A stretch of 64,000 nucleotides of DNA from Ursus arctos (GCF_023065955.2 NW_026623067.1:54940444-55004443); one strand, 5' to 3'. Numbered from the stretch's first letter, positions 12,250 through 24,109 are shown. Numbers and translations are program-made. Notes: generated by a model from the sequence alone, not told the origin.

Positions 12250-13430
12250 AAGTGCAAAATTACCTCTGCACTCGGTGAATCTGCTTAATGCAGCCTTTTC
12301 TCACTTAGTGTTTCCCTTGGATTCCTCCTAATCAGATTTCAGACCCTTAGGAACCACTGGGAATGCTAAGTCGGAGGAAGATAGACAGCGGTGCCTCTTC
12401 CCCATTTGTCAGTTAGAACCAAGGGGGTCAAAATCCTGTCTTCTTCGTACATTCATAGAACCTGAATATCAGGCTTTGTCCAAATCTATCCTGATGGATT
12501 CTCTCCATGGGAGTGAAATGTTCTTTTCTTTTTGTACCTCTTTGGCCAGGAAGATGAACGTAAACCATTGGAGCCTTTCTTCTTGGATTCCATGTCAGTG
12601 CCCTGTGCATAGTGAGAAAAACTCTCTGGGCCAGCCTTCCTGAATAAGTTTAAGAGAAAAGGGTGTCCAGGCAAGTTTTATCCAGGCTGGGCTTTGGGAA
12701 CCCATAAAATGCCACGCTTGCTAAGTAGTTGTAATGCCATGACGTATCACTCGCGCTGAGTGGGTTATACGTTTGCCTCAGTGGCCCACAGAATGTCAGC
12801 TGGGGCCTTTGTCTCTAGTTTTGATCTCTGCCATTTAGTCATGTGGTTGCTGTAATTGTTGATTGACACATAGATGTTTTAAAGACCAAAAACAAATGTT
12901 AGTAATGCTGCAGTGGGCACATCACTGCCCACCTACTTCTGTCCAGAACCGGGAACGAGCCAGTACCTCACCTGCCATCTTTACAGGATGAATCTAGTAC
13001 TGTGGGGCTAAGTCCTAACATGTGCTGTTCTCAACAGGATACCAGTCAAGCTTTCTCCTGGCTGGATTGGTTCTGGCCCTAAGGAAGTTCCTGCAGCATT
13101 ACCCTTCCTTGTCATTCTTTGATGGCCTCAATTGGTCCCCAGCTTTGTCAGCGTGGGTGTGTCTGTGGAGACCTATGGAAGGCGGTATGCTAAAAGGAAT
13201 GGCCAGAAGTCTTGGTAGTAATGCTCTCGAGAATATTCTCTAAGATAGGTTAGCAAAATCCGTCTTAAAGTTATCATAGTTGTAAGTGGAGGAACAGGCT
13301 GACATTTTATGTTCCTCACATGAAGCAGTAAAACATATACGATGTCACTTTATACTAGTATTTTTTCTTAAAACGTTTAAAAGTAGTATAATTGTAAGCA
13401 GTCATACAAATACAGAATATGAGACACTGC
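12250..13430. other. No gene seen; unassigned sequence
   Basis: About 1.2 kb with short open frames only (the longest, 13022-13243 plus, shows no family resemblance). No repeats were recognised. Confidence 0.4.
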
Positions 13431-13439
13431 AAGACAGTC

Positions 13440-13900
13440 CTTGAACTCGTCAAAAAAGTCAATGTCATGAAAAGGAAAAAAGGCAGGAGTAAATAGGGAT
13501 TTTCCAGGTTAAAAGGGACTAAAGAAACATAAACAAATGCAGTGTGGTAACTTGATTGGATCTGGGTTTAAATCAAACAAAACTGCTTATAAAACCTATC
13601 TCAGGGATGATTGGGGGAATTTAAATGTGGACAGCACATTAAATAATGTAGAATAAATGTTAAGTTACTGGGTGAGATGATAGTATCTAGCTAGAAAAAA
13701 TGTTTGTATTCTTAGGATATATAAACTGAAATGTTTATCAGTGAGGTATTTTATCAGCTATCTTCTTTCACAAACTTTCAATAATTAAATGTAAATAAAA
13801 AAGAGAAAAAATAGCTCAAATGTGGTAAAATGTTAACAATTAACAATAATATAGTCATAATATCAGCGTTAAAATAGCCCTGATGGTCTCTTACAATATA
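13440..13900 (+). mobile_element. Probable old L1 3' UTR relic
   Basis: The AT-rich run 'gtcaatgtcatgaaaaggaa', 'aacttgattggatctgggtt', 'attgggggaatttaaatgtg' and 'tggtaaaatgttaacaatta' resembles the 3' tail of ancient L1 families in the same order. Divergence is high, so both the edges and the family call are approximate. Confidence 0.45.
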
Positions 13901-13904
13901 CAGC

Positions 13905-15085
13905 TTTCTAGTGTTCAAAGTATGTTAATGAACGGAACTTGGCCAGTGAGCACGAAGGTCTTCATTATAGACAAAAGCCAGCTGCCCAGCAAACCCAGCC
14001 CTCTTGCCCTCTCTTAACTTGGCATTGGTGGTACCTGATTTTCTTATACAATTAGCCAACATGGGAGCCTAGCCCTGGCTTGGGATATGCCCCGAACCCC
14101 TGATTTTGTCTGCTCCCCAGATCCTGGTGTTCTTATTCACAAATACATAGTGGATTTTATTTGACTAGGTTGGTAGGGAAGATTTTAGCTGCTTAAAGGA
14201 GGCTGTTGTCTCCAAACTAATTAACAGTGGATGTGTTTTCCAACAACAGAAAGTATGCAGAGTGAGTACTGCATAGATGGCAAAATTGTTGATCTCCAGG
14301 GACCTAAAAAAGCAGGAAAAGACTAGAACTTAAAAAAAAAAAAAAGTAATAAGCACTTTTTAGGAACTTTTTGTTAATGATTATTGGGGAAATTCAAGAG
14401 CTGTGTTCCAGGACTTTGAAATCGTACAGTATATAGAATTCCTTACAGTCAGAGAGGATTTCACCTGATTTTTCTCAATATTTACGTAGCTCGGAGAGAC
14501 ATATATGAAGGTTACTGCAGAGGAGTATCCTATATTCAGTTGGATGGTGATGAGAGGCATGGTTTACTGGCCGCAGCCCTCCTGCAAGATGCATAATAGG
14601 GGGCTTGTTTCCACAGAGAACAAAAAAGTAAATAAAAAATATGAAGGTCCTCAGCCCTCAAGCTTGTCATCAAAACATTTAAGTGAATTTGCATAGAGAA
14701 AGTCTATGCTGTGTCCAAACTAACAAACTGAAAACACAGCAAAACAGTTCACTATGTTATTAATTAGGTAATAATTACCAAGGCAAGGTGTAGAATCCAT
14801 ACAACATTTGTAAGTCAGTCCAAGAGTCTGGTAACTCCATAAAAGAATACGTTGCAGTTTCTGACCCAAGATCTGAAATATCAGTGTCACATATGGTGTG
14901 GTATTAGAGCTTTAAGATTCGACACCGCAACATCCCTGCGCGAACTTGCTACCAGGCGTAGGAATTGCCTCGTCAGCCCCCCCCCCCCCCATTAAAGTTA
15001 ACAGACCCACCCATACTGAGAGAAAGTCTTGTCTGGATAGCAGAGACTTCAGTTTTATTGTGACGGGAACCTGAAGAGGCTGGAC
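13905..15085. other. No gene seen; contains A and C homopolymers
   Basis: About 1.2 kb of unassigned sequence. It holds an A-run of about 14 near 14331-14345 and a run of about 13 C at 14977-14990. An open stretch after a weak 3' splice site near 14489 ends quickly in stops and was not accepted as an exon. Confidence 0.4.
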
Positions 15086-15091
15086 AAACAG

Positions 15092-15600
15092 TAATAATAT
15101 TTATTGAGCACTTACTATGAACCAGACCTTGTGCTAAGAGATTTGTCTGCAGACCTCCTCTAACCCCAACAATAGCCCAGTGAGGCAGGCATTATGATTT
15201 TATTTGTTTTGCAGGGAGAGGTCTGAGGATTCAAGAAATCAGGCCACTTACTCAAGTTCACACAGAGAGCAAACAGCAAAGCCAGGATTGCAACCTGCTT
15301 AATCTGCTTTCAGAGCCTGTGCTTTTTTTTTCTTTTTTAGGATTTTATTTATTCATTTTAGAGAGAAAGAGAGCGCACATGCACGTGGGGAGGGACAGAG
15401 GGGGAGAGAGAAGGAGAAAGAATCTGAAGCAGACTCCACACTGACCACAGAGCTTGATGCAGGGCTTGATCCCACAACCGCAAGATCATGACCTCGAGCC
15501 AAGAGTCGGATGCTTAACCGACTGAGCCACCCAGGCGCCCCTCAGAGCCTGTGCTTTGAGGCATCCCCACTTACTCTTTCAAGCAGGAGACAGAAGCCCA
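15092..15600 (-). mobile_element. MIR SINE, antisense, split by a Can-SINE
   Basis: 'tatttattgagcacttacta', 'ccttgtgctaagagatttgt', 'agtgaggcaggcattatgat', 'gttcacacagagagcaaaca' and 'cagagcctgtgctttt' are the complement of MIR in the right order. The Can-SINE at 15326-15541 duplicated 16 bases of this MIR on insertion, so the copy resumes after 15557. Confidence 0.8.
15326..15541 (-). mobile_element. Can-SINE, older subfamily, inside a MIR
   Basis: The T-rich left end is followed by 'gattttatttattcatttta', a GA-rich segment, and 'ccgactgagccacccaggcg' at the right end. It is flanked by a perfect 16-base target duplication ('tcagagcctgtgcttt' at 15310-15325 and 15542-15557). The GA-rich body lacks the 'aacacaagcaggggga' block of the sharp copies, so it belongs to an older branch. 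Confidence 0.95.
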
Positions 15601-15604
15601 GAAA

Positions 15605-16520
15605 TTCTGTAACAAATCTGATAACAACCCCTTTTATATAGCTCTTCAGAGTTGATGAAATTCTTTGATAATCCTATTTCAGATGATCCTCACGAGAATG
15701 CAGTGGAATTGTCTATCTGTAAAAAATGGGACCTCGCTGTGGGTAGGACCGCCTGAGCCCAGGAGCCAGTGTCCTGTATGTCCACACTCTACAGGGGGTG
15801 GGGGGCAGCTCCTTTTGCACAGTTCTTGGCAAGTGCTCCATTCCCTCCTTAGCCTTGTTCCCCACGAATACGAGTACAGATGCAGGCCTGGCTCTTCTCT
15901 TGGCGTCGCTTACTCATGCCAGCCATCTGTGTCAGACTTGCCCCCGCCCCGAAGTTGTTAGCTACACAGTTTTGCTGATCATCTTCCTTCTTTCTGTTGA
16001 TCCTCTTGGTGATTTCGGTTAAATGGGAGCCTTGGCTCTCTGGCTTCAGGAACTCTCTCTCTACTTCAGCATTAATCAGCCTCCGTCCCTTAATTAGAAG
16101 GGGGTAGGCGGTAAAGCACCCACAGAGCCTGTAGTGCGATACAAATTATCTGCGGCGTTCAGATGTTTATTTTACTAATTATCTGCCAAAAACGTGATCT
16201 CTTTGCTGCCTGGCAGAAGGTTTTTGACTCCCCTTTTGCAGACAGAATTGCTTGATAAGGTTGATAGATGTCAACAGAACCAAGGAGACTGGCCGTTTCC
16301 GAAACTGCAGGCTTTCGGGCAGCTGAGGCAGAAGTCTAGCGAAGGGCTCAAGGGAAGGGGACCCAGGGTGGTCACAAAGAGTGAAAAAGAGAGCCAGATT
16401 TTACGGCAGCACTCTGCAGCCAGGCACATCTGGAAAGATGTCAGAATTTACCACAGAAAGGTGGTAACTGAACTGTGTTTCTAGCTTACAGGTGGATGGA
16501 AATGAATGAAGGGATGTGTG
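15605..16520. other. No gene seen; possible conserved AT motif block
   Basis: Unassigned. A segment at about 16130-16290 includes 'ttattttactaattatctgc', a homeodomain-type TAATTA context in otherwise repeat-free sequence. That alone is weak evidence for regulation. Confidence 0.3.
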
Positions 16521-16524
16521 AACA

Positions 16525-16712
16525 AATGCAGGGACAAACATCAGTTAAGCATTGATGATGGTGGATGCTTTCACGTGCATGAGTCCTCCCCATGGATCCA
16601 TGAGATAATAAGTTATTTCAGTTTTATGGATGAAGAAATTAGGGCTCTGAGTCGTTGAGATTCTTGCCCAAAATGATCCAGCCAGAAGCTAGACCCTTTT
16701 GAATACGAACTT
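16525..16712 (-). mobile_element. MIR SINE fragment, antisense
   Basis: 'tcagttttatggatgaagaa', 'gagattcttgcccaaaatga' and 'gccagaagctagacc' follow the complement of the MIR core ('cattttacagatgaggaaac ... gcccaaggtcacacagctag'). The copy is strongly diverged. Confidence 0.6.
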
Positions 16713-17275
16713 CTATTATTTTGGGTTGTTTAAAAATGTACCTGGGATTTTGTTTTTATTTAGGTTTGGCAAGGCTAAGAGATGAGGAGACAATTACCAT
16801 GAAAAAGATAGAGTCTGTTACAGTTCCCAAGAGGAAAGTGTATGCCATACCACACAGAGCCAGTGGGAAAGCACCAGGGTTGGTCAGGAGGCAGAAGGAG
16901 AGAGGAAAAAACATGGCTAGGAGGCTTCCTTGTGGCTGTTGTGGTAAGGGATTGGTGAGGCAGGGTAAACCACTGAACAGGCTCAGGATTGGATAGTTTG
17001 AATAATTTTACAGGCTCTGGGCTACTGGGGTGGTCTCTAGCTGTTTGGTACCTGACCCTGGGGTGACTGAAAGCAGATAGATAGTATCCTGGACTGCAGG
17101 GCTTGATAAAAGGAGGCAAGTGGGTGGTTGCTTTGCGTATGAAAGGCATGTGACTTGGTGGGCAGGTTGTTACCTCTAGGCATTAACTAACCCTGAGAGG
17201 GGCAGTCCCTTCCCAGGTCCCCAAGGCCCTAAGATACCAAATCATTATAAAATATAGAAAATAAATAGCTGGGAT
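16713..17275. other. No gene seen; unassigned sequence
   Basis: About 560 bases with overlapping open frames on both strands (about 90 and 124 codons). Neither resembles a known family nor has splice support. Confidence 0.4.
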
Positions 17276-17287
17276 TACCAAACAAGA

Positions 17288-17426
17288 AGTGCCTGGATAG
17301 CTCAGCTGGTTAAGTGTCTGATTCTTGATCTCAGTTTGGGTCTTAATCACAGGGTAGTGAGTTCAGGCCCTGCACTGGGCTCCAGGCTGGGCATGGAGAC
17401 TACTTTAAAAAAAAAAAAAAAAAAAA
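17288..17426 (+). mobile_element. Can-SINE, old short copy, sense
   Basis: The tRNA-like head 'ggatagctcagctggttaag' is followed by 'gattcttgatctcagtttgg', a truncated body, and an A20 tail (17407-17426). A perfect 10-base target duplication ('taccaaacaa', 17276-17285 and 17429-17438) defines the insertion. It is one of only two sense-oriented Can-SINEs in the window. Confidence 0.9.
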
Positions 17427-17533
17427 GGTACCAAACAACTTAAATTCTGGAAGTCTAGGTGATGTTCTTCCAAAATACAGTTGAAAATTAACCTGAAATG
17501 TTAGGTATCTTCAGATATCTCAAATGTCCATTC

Positions 17534-17575
17534 TGTGTGTGTGTGTGTGCGTGTGTGTATGTGTGCGTGTGTGTG

Positions 17576-17610
<35 letters not shown>
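17534..17610. repeat. Imperfect (TG)n microsatellite
   Basis: About 77 bases of TG alternation interrupted by a few CG and TA steps. The last uninterrupted block (from about 17583) is the likely variable part. Confidence 0.95.
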
Positions 17611-17935
17611 TGGGTTCAGTCCAAAGCAAAGCCTTTATCACTGGCTCCAGTCTCGCTACCTCTCCATTTCTAAGCAAACATCCACCATGGCTGAGAGGCA
17701 GCCTTCTTGCACACCCTGCAGCTTTTTGTTGATGGGGCCACTAGAGTGTCTGCATGTTGCCTGAGTTCCGTTTTCCTCTGAAACTGCAGAGGCTATGTGT
17801 ATATAAGAACACAAGCTGTCTAACTTTTGTCTTCTCCATGTGTGGATGTATCACAGTGGAGAGGCAGAAATCGCCTCTTTGGGGCTCATGCATACCTATC
17901 TCTAAATAACCATCAGGCTACCACTAATGAAAACA
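17611..17935. other. No gene seen; unassigned sequence
   Basis: About 325 bases between the microsatellite and the next MIR. No supported feature. Confidence 0.4.
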
Positions 17936-17939
17936 TCTG

Positions 17940-18175
17940 AGTTTTCTTGAGCATTTACTCTGGCAGGATGATGATTATATTCATTTGTGATTTCAAGCTT
18001 GTAATAACCCTGTAAGATAAATACTACTGCTCTGAGTTTTGAGATGAGGAGATCAGAGCAGGAGAGAGAGAAGGAAAACACTGAAACTGGTAGGGCTGTA
18101 CCTAATTCATTCCCAGCCTCAGCCCCAGGTCTCCCTGATCTCAGTACTAAAGCTTTTCACCATTGGTTCGGCTGC
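17940..18175 (-). mobile_element. MIR SINE, antisense
   Basis: 'cttgagcatttactctggca', 'taataaccctgtaagataaa', 'gagatgaggagatcagagca' and 'agtactaaagcttttcacca' are the complement of MIR in order, at moderate divergence. Confidence 0.7.
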
Positions 18176-18177
18176 CT

Positions 18178-19215
18178 TTTCGATCTGTAGTGTGCATTTT
18201 TCTGGTAGGATAAGGTACATCTTATTTCTGTACGCCAGGCCGATGGTTTCATTGATATTGATGACTCAGCAACTCCCCAAACCAACTATGCTCTTTATTG
18301 GTGGGATGGAAATCAGGGACAGAACCTTGGGCTGTAAGAGAATGGGAAGTGGAAAGGCTGGTCTGGGTGGAAGGGAATTGAGATGATAACCTTAGAGGAA
18401 CATCAGACAAGGAGGAATGGAATTCATCATGGAGCCACCAAACGGACTTAGTTACTGAAAGTGAGGGGCAGGGTGGAGCTTGGGGTTGGAAGAACAGAGG
18501 AGAAGGCCCCGCACCAGAGGCTGTTCTGGTATAAGGCCAGAGCAGGGCCAGCTGCTGGACCAGAGGGATACAGAGACTGAAAATTCCTTAGGTGGAGTGT
18601 CCTTATCGGCCCTCGTAGAAATGTGGAATATTCCTAGCTCCTGGCTAGGACTTAAGTATTCCAACTCTAAGAGCACAGGGTAAGCAGGGGCCTAGAGTCA
18701 GGGAAACCTCCAGGGGAGGCACTGCAAACACTTGGTCGCTAGTCTTACTCTTCTGCCATTAGGGCACCATCAACATCACAGTGCCGACCCCAGAGCTCAG
18801 CCCCGTGTGTGGAAGAAGAAGGCAGGATCTCGTGTATGTGCTTCGAAGGATGGATACTGAACGATGACCCCATACACGTCATTCTTAAACTAACTCCTTG
18901 CTTTGCCTGAATTTTACCCCCATTGCAGCCAATTCTTTGGATTAAGACACTTTTCTTGAAGGCTCTAGTGAAAGTTGGCATGAGTGAGAGGTCAACCCAT
19001 TGGCACCCATTTGGATGACCCACGAGCCCTGTGTAAAGGTGTAACAGTGGGAGTTTGGGTTAGCCTCCCTCACAGAAACAGAGATCCGAGGACACAGTTA
19101 AACCACAGTACAGTAAACTTGATTGGGAGAGCCACCCTACAGTACCACTAGGTACGGCCCAGGAAGGCTGCCGTGAGTGGGCTCTCAGTGGCTGGGGACG
19201 GGGGAAGGGCAGGGA
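18178..19215. other. No gene seen; unassigned sequence
   Basis: About 1 kb with open frames of 60-90 codons only. A 'ggtaagcagg' donor-like site follows one of them at about 18679, but the frame upstream has no family resemblance and no good acceptor. Confidence 0.35.
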
Positions 19216-19221
19216 AGGAAA

Positions 19222-19450
19222 CAGCCACCCATTGTGTACTTTTTATGTACTAGTAATGTCATTTATCCCTTATCTTATTTCACACAAAGACTGCAAAGTA
19301 GGTATCAGAGTTCCTTTCCTTAGCTCTGAAGAAATGGTGGTGTAGGGGCTTAAAGTAATTATCCGGGGCCCTCAGCTGATCAGAGGTAGAGCTAAAATGA
19401 AAACGCAGATCTGTCGATTCCAAAGCCCGTGTTCTTTTCCATTGTGCCGC
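19222..19450 (-). mobile_element. MIR SINE, antisense
   Basis: 'cattgtgtactttttatgta', 'gcaaagtaggtatcagagtt', 'ctgatcagaggtagagctaa' and 'caaagcccgtgttcttttcc' match the complement of the MIR consensus nearly end to end. Confidence 0.75.
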
Positions 19451-19454
19451 AGTG

Positions 19455-21395
19455 CAGCAAGCTAAAGATAAACTTGTCTTTCCTCATTTTCCCCATAGTC
19501 GTCCCCCGTGATGACCAGAATTGAGGCCTGTCTGCAAAGTGGGTCTTTTACCAGCTGCCATGTTCCCAGACTCTGCCTCCGGTTACTGTGGACCGGGTTA
19601 TTTGATAGTGTTCCATGAACACTCGGTTCACTATTTTGGAATGCTAAATGCTTTCCTTAATTTTCAAATTGCTTTTCTGTTTAAAAAGCAACATGAAAAG
19701 CCTTTTAAGTTTCAAAAATGACTGCAGGGAGACTTGCACATGCCATTTTGAACTGTGACTATTGAGAAACAAATGTCTGTTGTTATTTGTAAATGTTCCT
19801 TTGACTCACAAAGACATTTCAGACATAGGAATGAAACTTCTAAAACATCCTACTTATCCCTGGAGTGATTTGTTCTCTGCAGAGCAAGAGCCAAATGGTA
19901 CTGTACAGAACTGCCGTGACCAGTTCTGCAGCCCAGCGGGTAGTCTCAGGGTCGGGAGGGGCTTCTTAGGGTCTTCCATTGGCGCGAATCCACTGAGACC
20001 CTCAAACCGAGCAGTGTCAGCACCAGCCCACGTAGTCCGCATCTATAGCCATTTTTTGGAGGGCTTACAATACAGTACACTGCGTCTCCCTTGCTCCTCA
20101 CCTCAACCTCTAGGTATGAAGAAGTAGACCTGATTAATTATGTCTAGGCTTCGAGATGACATTGTATTCACTTTTCATCTGTGTCTTATATGGGGAGCTC
20201 CTGGAGGAAATGTGGCCCAGGACAAGTTGTTAAGACAAATGAATCTCAGAGACAGTAAGACACAAAGCATGGTCATAAGCTTCCGGATGCCAGAGCACTG
20301 TGTACGGTTGAATAAGGAAACTCTTCATAATTCAAACACTGATTCTAAGTCAGGAGGCATTCTGAGGCAAGAAGACATCCAAATAAAGATTTTTAAGCCA
20401 GTTGCTAACAAATATTTGGTAAACCCAATGGGATAGCTGTTTTTGTTTTGTTTCACAGTTTCAGTAAAATCCTTTCAGTCACTTTGGAGCCTGAGAGATA
20501 GGGGAGAATAGCATTCCTTTGTTTACCATTAGGGCAAATAAGAACTCATGTTTTCTTCCCAGTGCAACTCAGGAAAAATGAAACTTCACTTCTGAAGTAG
20601 TAAGAAAAGGTATGTTCTTTGATCATGAGATTAAAGTCTAAAGAAGAGTCGACTACTTCAAAAAATTACTTAGAGGTTAAAATGCAACAATCCATTTTTA
20701 TAACCTCGGCTTCATCAAGGATACCCAACTCTAGCTGTCTGCCACTTTCATTTATGTGTCACCGGGTGACCTTGAACACAGCAGTGCCTCTGGGTTTTTT
20801 CTACAAATACTGATATAACAGCTAACCTTCGGACTGGGGAATTTGACTATTTCGATGAATACTGGTAATTGGCATAACTCCTCACATGAAAAATGTCAGA
20901 AGAACCAGAAAAGTAGAAAACAAGTAACAAAGACCCACGTTGTTCTGGATATCTTTTTCCTATCTCACTCTTCTTTTCCATTTAACTATTTATCTTTTCC
21001 TCTGTTTGCCTCTTACGGACTCAGGAATAGTGTTACAGACACACAAGAATAGGTGAGCTTAGCAGTAGGAGAGAAGAGGAAGAAGTAAGCGGGAGGTCTA
21101 AGCAAATGTCCCAGACTACCGAGTGTCTCAGACTTCCGTGTAAGCTGATAGAGCGTTCCTGAGGGACGGAGGAAGGGAGCAGCACAGGCAGCAGTGAACG
21201 TAGTTCTGAGGCCCACGATGACAAGTCCCCCTTCTCCTACCTCTTCTGTTCAGTTGGTATGGAAGCCCAGAACGCTAGCCTGAGAAGGATTCCAAGGTTG
21301 CTCTACGCTCTGTGTGAAAGCGCACTGTGATTGATTAATGTCTGACCAGGATGTGGATGGGAGAATTGTTAACAGAATAGCTCAGAACAAACAGA
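19455..21395. other. No gene seen; unassigned sequence
   Basis: About 1.9 kb without nameable repeats. The longest open frame (19762-20127, plus, 121 codons) has no recognisable domain, signal peptide or splice support. Confidence 0.4.
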
Positions 21396-21397
21396 AT

Positions 21398-21585
21398 GAA
21401 TATTTAGTCTTGAAACAACCCTATGAGATAGATGCTCTTAACCCCATTCTATGGAGATGAAACTGAGGCTGAAAGAACTTAAGGAATTTTTCTGAGGAAA
21501 CAGAGAGAGCCAGGGCTGGGATTTGAACTTCAGTCTGTCCTCTGCAGAGCCTGTGCATCTGCTCCTATGCCACCTGCCCGTCTGG
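21398..21585 (-). mobile_element. MIR SINE, antisense
   Basis: 'acaaccctatgagatagatg', 'ggagatgaaactgaggctga', 'gctgggatttgaacttcagt' and 'gcagagcctgtgcatctgct' are a clear, well-ordered antisense MIR. Confidence 0.85.
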
Positions 21586-21589
21586 TGAC

Positions 21590-22620
21590 CAGCTGTGTGA
21601 ACTAGCGGGCAGGTAGTCCCCATCTCTGGGTCGTGGGGTCTGCTTTGCGCAACTGGTGATGGCAGTATCAGCCATGCTTACCTCTCAGGGCACGGGGTTC
21701 AGTGGAGGATTGTGTCCGATAGCTGTACGGCAAAGTTCACTAAATCCTGCAGCTGTGGAGAAGAAGGCTTAATATGATACCAGCATGTAATGTAAGGTAT
21801 GGTCCTCTTCCTACTACTTGTCTCATGGGAATCGCACTGTTGGCTTGTTGACTCATTTTAGGACACTTAAGGGCAAGTTAAAATCAATCAATTCTGAGTA
21901 TTTGATTGCCTTGGGAGAGTGCTGTAAAGTCACTTTTATGAAATTCGTCCTATGAAACGCTTCCCTCCGTGAAGTCTGTGAGAGAGCCGTCTTGCCATTG
22001 GCAGCCCTCTCAAGTGCTGGATTCCCTGCTGTTAACTAATGTTCCTCCAGGGGCCTTAATAGATTGCTGAAATTCTGAACTTTAATATTGCAATAACATT
22101 GGTTTTGCCTTAATATGCTGTAAAAAAAGTTTTATAAAAATAAGTAACATTTTCTATGCATATTTTCATATCCACAGCATTTGCATATATGTGGTTTTCT
22201 GTAAGCTTTTTTCCATCCTTCAAATCATAAAAACGCTGAAGCTAATGCAAAAATATGGAAGCAATTTCAACTGGAAACCATTACTAGAATGGTCCTGCTT
22301 CATACATTTGTCAATTAAATGTGTTTTCAGAAGTGCCCATGGACTGCATTGTGAAGGTTATTAACTCACATTGCTGACTGGCAGGTCATGAGGCTATTAT
22401 CATCCTCCCCTACTCTCTACTTTCTACTTGTGTATTATATCTTTACTTTGTTCAAAACTGTACTTAGCCCGGGGGACAGAGTTTCCTAAGTAGTAGTGAA
22501 TTTATAATATTTCACAATTTAAGCATAGCTATTTATCACCCAAATTTCATTCTCAAAGTTGAAAATATAAATATGGCAAAAACTTGAATTTTGGGGCCAA
22601 TGGAATGCCACTAACTCATC
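21590..22620. other. No gene seen; AT-rich repeat-poor block, possible conserved non-coding element
   Basis: The part around 22060-22330 is AT-rich, free of recognisable repeats, and carries an ATTTGCAT octamer (22179-22186) plus a second 'tatgcatatttt' POU-like context about 30 bases earlier. This composition is common in developmental enhancers, but conservation cannot be judged from one sequence. Confidence 0.25.
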
Positions 22621-22627
22621 CCCACTA

Positions 22628-23338
22628 GAAAACTATTTTTAAAAATGGCAAATAACAAGTGTTGGTGAGGATGTGTAGAAATTGGAACTCTGTACGTTAC
22701 TAGTGGGGGGATAAAATGTCACAGCCACTGAGGAAAACAGTTTGGTATTTCCTCAGAAAGCTAAACGGAAATACTTTATGACCCACAATGCCATTCTTAG
22801 GTGTATATCCAAAAGAATTAGCGAAAGCAGGGACTCAAACAGAGACTTGTACACCCATGTTGACAGCAATATTATTCACAATAGCCAAAATGTGGAAACA
22901 ACACAAATGTCTATCAGTAGATGAATAGATAAACAAATGTGGTATATCCATACAATGGAATGTTACTCAGTCTTGAACGAAACTGTGACACGTGGTACAG
23001 AAGGCACGAACCTTGACAACGTTATGCTGAGTGAACGTAGCCAGACACAAAGGCCACACACAGTAGGATTCTACTTACCTGAGGTCCCTAGAATAGACAA
23101 GTCCATAGAGCTAGAAACTAAAAGAGAGGTTGCCATTGGCTGGGAGCAGAGGGAATGGGAAGTTATTATTTAAGGGGTACAGCATTTCTGTTTGGGATGA
23201 TGAACACGTTTGGGAAATGGGAAATGCTGATGGTTGCACAGCATTATGTACTTTAATGCCACTGAATTGCACACTTTGATGTGGTTAAAAGAGTAAATTT
23301 TATACATGTTTTTTACCACAATAAAAAAAATGAGAACT
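22628..23338 (+). mobile_element. L1 3' end (L1M type), about 0.7 kb
   Basis: A sense-strand L1 3' region in full order: 'aacaagtgttggtgaggatg', 'attcacaatagccaaaatgt', 'aatgtggtatatccatacaa', 'gccagacacaaaggccacac', 'gaatgggaagttatt', and a closing 'accacaataaaaaaaatg' tail. Possible flanking duplication: 'gaaaactatt' on the left, 'gagaactatt' on the right. The element is 5' truncated. Interrupted open frames within it are relics of the ORF2 end and 3' UTR, not genes. Confidence 0.9.
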
Positions 23339-23504
23339 ATTGACTTCTGAAGGTAGACTGTGGGCCTTGTAGAACTTGATAGATTAAACTTGCAAAACTC
23401 ATCAGTGTGTTTTTTTAAACAACATCAAGATTTATAAACCAAAATGAACATTTTATTAAAAAATTTGTAATGCCACTAATTCCACAGTCCCTTTTCAGTG
23501 TTCC

Positions 23505-24085
23505 TATTCCCAAATATTTATCGAGTGTTGATCTTGTAGCAAACACGCTATCTGGAGCTGGAAGTACAGTAGTGATGAAGCCACAGCACCTGACCTGGAG
23601 GTAAGTTTAGGGAACACAGTAGTAGGGAACACAAACATATAAGTCTGTCATCCCAATGTATTATAAATACGTTGATAGAACCTTTAGATAGTGCCAAAGT
23701 CAATAACCCAGACTTGAGGTTAGTCTGAGAAGACTTCCCAGAAGGAGTGACATTCTTTCTGAGTCTTTAAAGACAAATAAGAGTTTGCCAAGAGAAGAAG
23801 GGTGTTGGGGAGAGAGTATCCTGGGCGGAGAGGACATATCAGGTAGGACACCCGCAGTCCTGGTTCAGGAGGCACGAGACTATGGCAGGTGAATTTGGAA
23901 ACAGAAGCAGGTGCCGGATTACAGAGGCCCATGAATAGCTTATTGAAGAATAAAGACTTTATTGTAGACCATATGCATTCTTTGAGAAGTTTGAGAAAGG
24001 AGAGGCCTGTCATCAAGATTCCTGGTTTGGAAAGATGACTCTCTTCAGAGATGAGGGTGGATTGTAGAAGAGTAAGTGGGAGGCC
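23505..24085 (-). mobile_element. L2, antisense, about 0.6 kb
   Basis: Begins with the complement of the L2 terminus ('aaatatttatcgagtgttga', 'gctggaagtacagtagtgat'). It continues through 'gagaagacttcccagaagga', 'tttaaagacaaataagagtt', 'ggacatatcaggtaggacac' and 'attacagaggcccatgaata', matching the L2 3' kilobase in order. Confidence 0.75.
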
Positions 24086-24109
24086 GGGAGAGTGATTAGC
24101 TGATATTGC

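Noticed and set aside
14486..14596. Open plus-strand stretch after an 'acgtag' acceptor-like site that superficially looks coding
   Set aside because: The acceptor has a poor pyrimidine tract, the frame ends in two consecutive stops with no donor, and its phase does not fit the candidate exon at 9259-9364.
14977..15000. Poly-C run and nearby G-runs as possible quadruplex sites
   Set aside because: Single homopolymer runs without the four-tract spacing of a quadruplex motif.
16721..17149. Overlapping open frames on both strands (91 and 124 codons)
   Set aside because: Neither resembles a known protein. Mirror-image open frames are common where stop codons are scarce on both strands.
17535..17764. 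Frames encoding cysteine/valine-rich repeats
   Set aside because: They are translations of the TG microsatellite.
22742..23173. Open frames suggesting a gene with L1-like residues
   Set aside because: They lie wholly inside the L1 3' end at 22628-23338 and are relics of it.
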